64,000 bases of DNA from JAKFEE01 sp036675815. Lineage in GTDB: Bacteria > Pseudomonadota > Alphaproteobacteria > Rhodospirillales > Magnetospirillaceae. Every line of letters begins with the position of its first letter. The stretch's first letter is position 1. Below are positions 61,856-64,000 of the stretch, piece by piece. The notes beneath the pieces are model-generated. The model did not search any database. It was not told the DNA's origin and was given only the letters and a program-made list of their open reading frames with translations. The stretch is taken from the NCBI GenBank assembly GCA_036675815.1, contig JAKFEE010000036.1, forward strand, positions 69,408 through 133,407, in the 5' to 3' direction. Position numbers and translations under genes: made by a program.

Positions 61856-62239
61856 CGGCGGCCGAGCCGCTACCCTGCGGCCTTGCCGCAGCGCCGCAGT
61901 GCACCGCTCATGTGACCATCATGGGATGACTGGCATCGCCCGCCGTCGCCGGCCGCGCAGCCGCCCCGACCTGTGATGGTCGGCGCATAATCCTTTTCCA
62001 CCATAAGCCGAGACGCTGATGCGCCCGATGCAGCAGCGGCTTACGCGCGATGCGGCCCGCCATGGCGGACGCCATATCCGATCCTGTGATCAACCTTTTC
62101 ACGACTGGTTTCTCTACCGGCGGCAAGCGGAGACTGCGCTTTCTTCACCGCTGGGGAGTCCGAGCGGCTGCTTGGAATCCTGGCCTGTGGCCATCGTCAG
62201 CGGGAAGACACGGAGCGAGCGGGAAACAAGGAGAACGCC
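61856..62239. promoter_or_regulatory. Leader region of the acidic-repeat gene
   Basis: About 385 bases without a gene. A 7-bp perfect stem (CTGCGGC-CTT-GCCGCAG, 61875-61891) just after the regulator stop may terminate its transcript, though no T tract follows. The last bases before the next ATG contain AAGGAG (62228-62233). A promoter could not be pinned down. Confidence 0.4.
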
Positions 62240-64000
62240 ATGTCTCTAGACCTTCGCGGCATTATGGAGAGATTTATCAGCGCGCGGAAAGGCGGGGCAA
62301 ATTCGACGTCTTCCGGCACCCAGGGCGGCATCGCCGCCCAGGCGTCCCAAGGTCCGACGGCACAGAATACGCTCGACAGCACCGTCAATACGCAGGCGGC
62401 CGGCCTGAGCTTCACGCTCGACGGCAGCACCTTCGGCGGCGGCGGCGGCGGCGGTGGCGGCAGCGGCGGGACCACCGAGCAGTTCTCGGCCGGCCAGGTC
62501 AGCATCAATGACAGCAGCGACATCGATGCCGACATCGAGATCGAGCAGAAAGCCGGCGGCGCCAGGAACAAGATCGAGATCGAGGTGGAAGGCGCCGGCG
62601 ACGCTTCCGTGAGCGAGAGTGATTCCGAATCCGGCGGCGGCGCCGGCGATGTCGCGCAGGTCGCGGTCACGACGATCGAGGTCGATGGCAGTCACGACGT
62701 CGAGTCCGACGGCGAGGCCGAGCAGAAGAGCCTCGTTGATCAGGATGAGGACGAGGACGGGCCGGGGGCCGAAGTTGACCAGGAGATCGAGTCGGAGCAA
62801 GAGGCCAAGGCCGAGATCGAGGTCGAGGACAGCACGGATTCCGAGGTGGACACCGAAACCTCGCAGAAGAGCTGGATCGATCAGGACGGCGAGGCCGATG
62901 CCGGCAGCATTGCCGCGGTCGAGCAGGAGGCCGAGAACCAGCAATCGGCCGAGACGGAAGCGGAGCTCGAGGACGCGAATGGCGCCGAGCTCGAAGCGGA
63001 GACCGAGCAGGACAGCGACATCGAACAGGACGGCGAGGCCGAGACCGAGGTCGAAGACAGCCTGCTGGTCGCCGCCGAATCCGAGGTCGAGCAGGAGGCC
63101 GAAAACGAGCAGGACGCCGAAAGCGAGGTCGAGGCCGAAGGCGGCGTCGCGCTGAATGGTGGCGTCGGGGTCGATCAGGACGCGGATGCCGACCAGGAGC
63201 GGTCCGAGGAGGTCGAGGTCGACGGTGGGGCGTTTGTCGATGCCGACGTCGAGGCTGACCAGGACACCGATCAGGACCAGGCCGTGAGCGTCACCGCAGG
63301 GGTTTCCGACGACCTCGAGGTCGAGGCGGAGAGCGAGACCGAGCAGGACAGCGACATCGATCAGGACGGCGAGGCCGAGACCGAGGTCGAGGACAGCCTG
63401 CTGGTCGCCGCCGAGTCCGAGGTCGAGCAGGAGGCCGAGACCGAGCAGGACGCCGAGTCCGAGGCCGAGGTCGAGACCGACGGTGACGTCGAGTCATGGA
63501 CCGACATCGAGCAGGACAGCGACGTCGAGCAGGATGCCGAGGCCGAGACCGAGGTTGAGGACAGCATCCTGGCCGCAGCGGAAAGCGAATCGGAGCAGGA
63601 CGCCGACACCGAGCAGGAGACCGAGGCGAGCACCTTCGGCTATGCCGAAATCGAGGCGGAGGCCGAGACCGAGACCGAACAGGACGCCGACGTCGACCAG
63701 GAGGGTGAGGCCGAGACCGAGGTCGAGGACAGCGTGCTGGTCGCCGCCGACTCCGAGGTCGAGCAGGACGGCGAGAACGAGCAGGAGGCCGAGTCGGAGG
63801 CCGAGGTCGACACCGAGGCCGAGGCCGAGGCCGAGAACGAGGCCGAGCAGGACTCCGACGTCGAGCAGGACGCCGACACCGAGGCCGAGGTCGAGGACAG
63901 CATCCTCGCCGCGGCGGAAGCCGAGTCCGAGCAGGATGCCGAGGTCGAGCAGGAGGTCGAGCAGGAGGCCGACGCCGACGTCGACGTCGAGGCGGAGGCC
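62240..64000 (+). CDS. Giant highly acidic repeat protein, 3' end outside window
   Basis: ATG 62240 follows AAGGAG by 6 bases, and the frame stays open for 587 codons to the window edge. Residues 1-60 are ordinary (MSLDLRGIMERFISARKGG). A run of nine or so Gly (about 69-77) follows, then a Ser/Asp-rich linker. From about residue 120 the protein is dominated by Glu, Asp, Gln, Ala, Ser and Val (patterns like EAETEVEDSLLVAAESEVEQ), with hardly any Lys/Arg and no Cys seen. From about 62860 it follows an exact 56-residue period. There is no signal peptide at the N-terminus; type I secretion by an unseen C-terminal signal is possible. No family recognised. Confidence 0.85.
   Translation, partial: MSLDLRGIMERFISARKGGANSTSSGTQGGIAAQASQGPTAQNTLDSTVNTQAAGLSFTLDGSTFGGGGGGGGGSGGTTEQFSAGQVSINDSSDIDADIEIEQKAGGARNKIEIEVEGAGDASVSESDSESGGGAGDVAQVAVTTIEVDGSHDVESDGEAEQKSLVDQDEDEDGPGAEVDQEIESEQEAKAEIEVEDSTDSEVDTETSQKSWIDQDGEADAGSIAAVEQEAENQQSAETEAELEDANGAELEAETEQDSDIEQDGEAETEVEDSLLVAAESEVEQEAENEQDAESEVEAEGGVALNGGVGVDQDADADQERSEEVEVDGGAFVDADVEADQDTDQDQAVSVTAGVSDDLEVEAESETEQDSDIDQDGEAETEVEDSLLVAAESEVEQEAETEQDAESEAEVETDGDVESWTDIEQDSDVEQDAEAETEVEDSILAAAESESEQDADTEQETEASTFGYAEIEAEAETETEQDADVDQEGEAETEVEDSVLVAADSEVEQDGENEQEAESEAEVDTEAEAEAENEAEQDSDVEQDADTEAEVEDSILAAAEAESEQDAEVEQEVEQEADADVDVEAEA
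62860..64000. repeat. 168-bp tandem repeat array inside the acidic gene
   Basis: The anchor codon GAC of the VEDS motif lies at 63056, 63392, 63560, 63728 and 63896, spacings of 336 (2 x 168), 168, 168 and 168. The Glu of the following VEQE motif at 63089 has an exact partner 168 bases earlier at 62921. A diverged unit fills the 63224 slot. No unit has gained or lost a codon. Confidence 0.9.

Noticed and set aside
62246..62944. Antisense frame within the acidic gene (232 codons)
   Set aside because: It is the mirror of the low-complexity acidic codons and begins without a ribosome binding site.
62860..64000. CRISPR-like array
   Set aside because: Spacing is regular, but the units are contiguous, in frame and protein-coding; there are no unique spacers.

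Overview
The window is one GC-rich, densely coded stretch of a Gram-negative chromosome. Several features point to an alphaproteobacterium, probably near the Rhodospirillales: porins with the AADPI..LGGY start, the ribF-ileS-lspA-DUF3035-M16-M16 order, an ActP/DUF485 pair, and a divergent exosortase inside an exopolysaccharide (EPS) locus. This placement is inferred from gene content and style; no 16S gene is present.

Positions 1-8.5 kb: a 5'-truncated porin gene and a second, very similar porin in the opposite orientation. They flank an SLC13-type permease and a decayed vapBC toxin-antitoxin pair. A truncated FMN-dependent alpha-hydroxyacid dehydrogenase and an orphan coiled-coil gene follow, next to tRNA-Ser(GCT). 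This looks like an eroded accessory region.

Positions 8.5-14 kb: an unknown protein, a HerA/DUF87-type ATPase, a coupled hemerythrin-greB pair, and the DUF485-actP acetate permease operon.

Positions 14-42.2 kb: a large EPS locus. It holds a GNAT-like protein, a periplasmic beta-helix protein, outer-membrane export and chain-length proteins, a polysaccharide deacetylase, and three glycosyltransferases. It also holds a secreted beta-helix protein with three RTX modules, an O-antigen ligase/polymerase-like protein, galE, a MurJ-type flippase, an acyltransferase, an acyl carrier protein, and a sugar transferase with a possible PilZ-like tail. Two LuxR-type regulators, an acyl-AMP ligase and an asparagine-synthetase-like enzyme without its glutaminase cysteine come next. 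The locus ends in a compact exosortase module: a 59-aa tail-anchored protein, a 75-aa sorting-signal protein that is the likely substrate, the exosortase, an exported partner and a VanZ-like protein. The genes together suggest that a lipid-linked polysaccharide is built, flipped, polymerised and exported. The exosortase would process one tiny envelope protein alongside it.

Positions 42.3-58 kb: housekeeping genes almost all on the minus strand (HD phosphohydrolase, pmbA, ubiD, lpxK, DUF374 acyltransferase, msbA, M16 pair, DUF3035 lipoprotein, lspA, ileS, ribF, MaoC). Many start and stop codons overlap.

Positions 58-64 kb: a small lipoprotein, a tam-like methyltransferase, an AbrB/MraZ-like protein, a TVP38/DedA-like membrane protein, tRNA-Leu(CAA), a third LuxR-type regulator, and the start of a giant acidic protein. 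That protein is built on an exact 168-bp (56-residue) repeat and runs off the right edge. A related 55-bp palindromic element occurs twice (10694 and 58473), both times between convergent genes.
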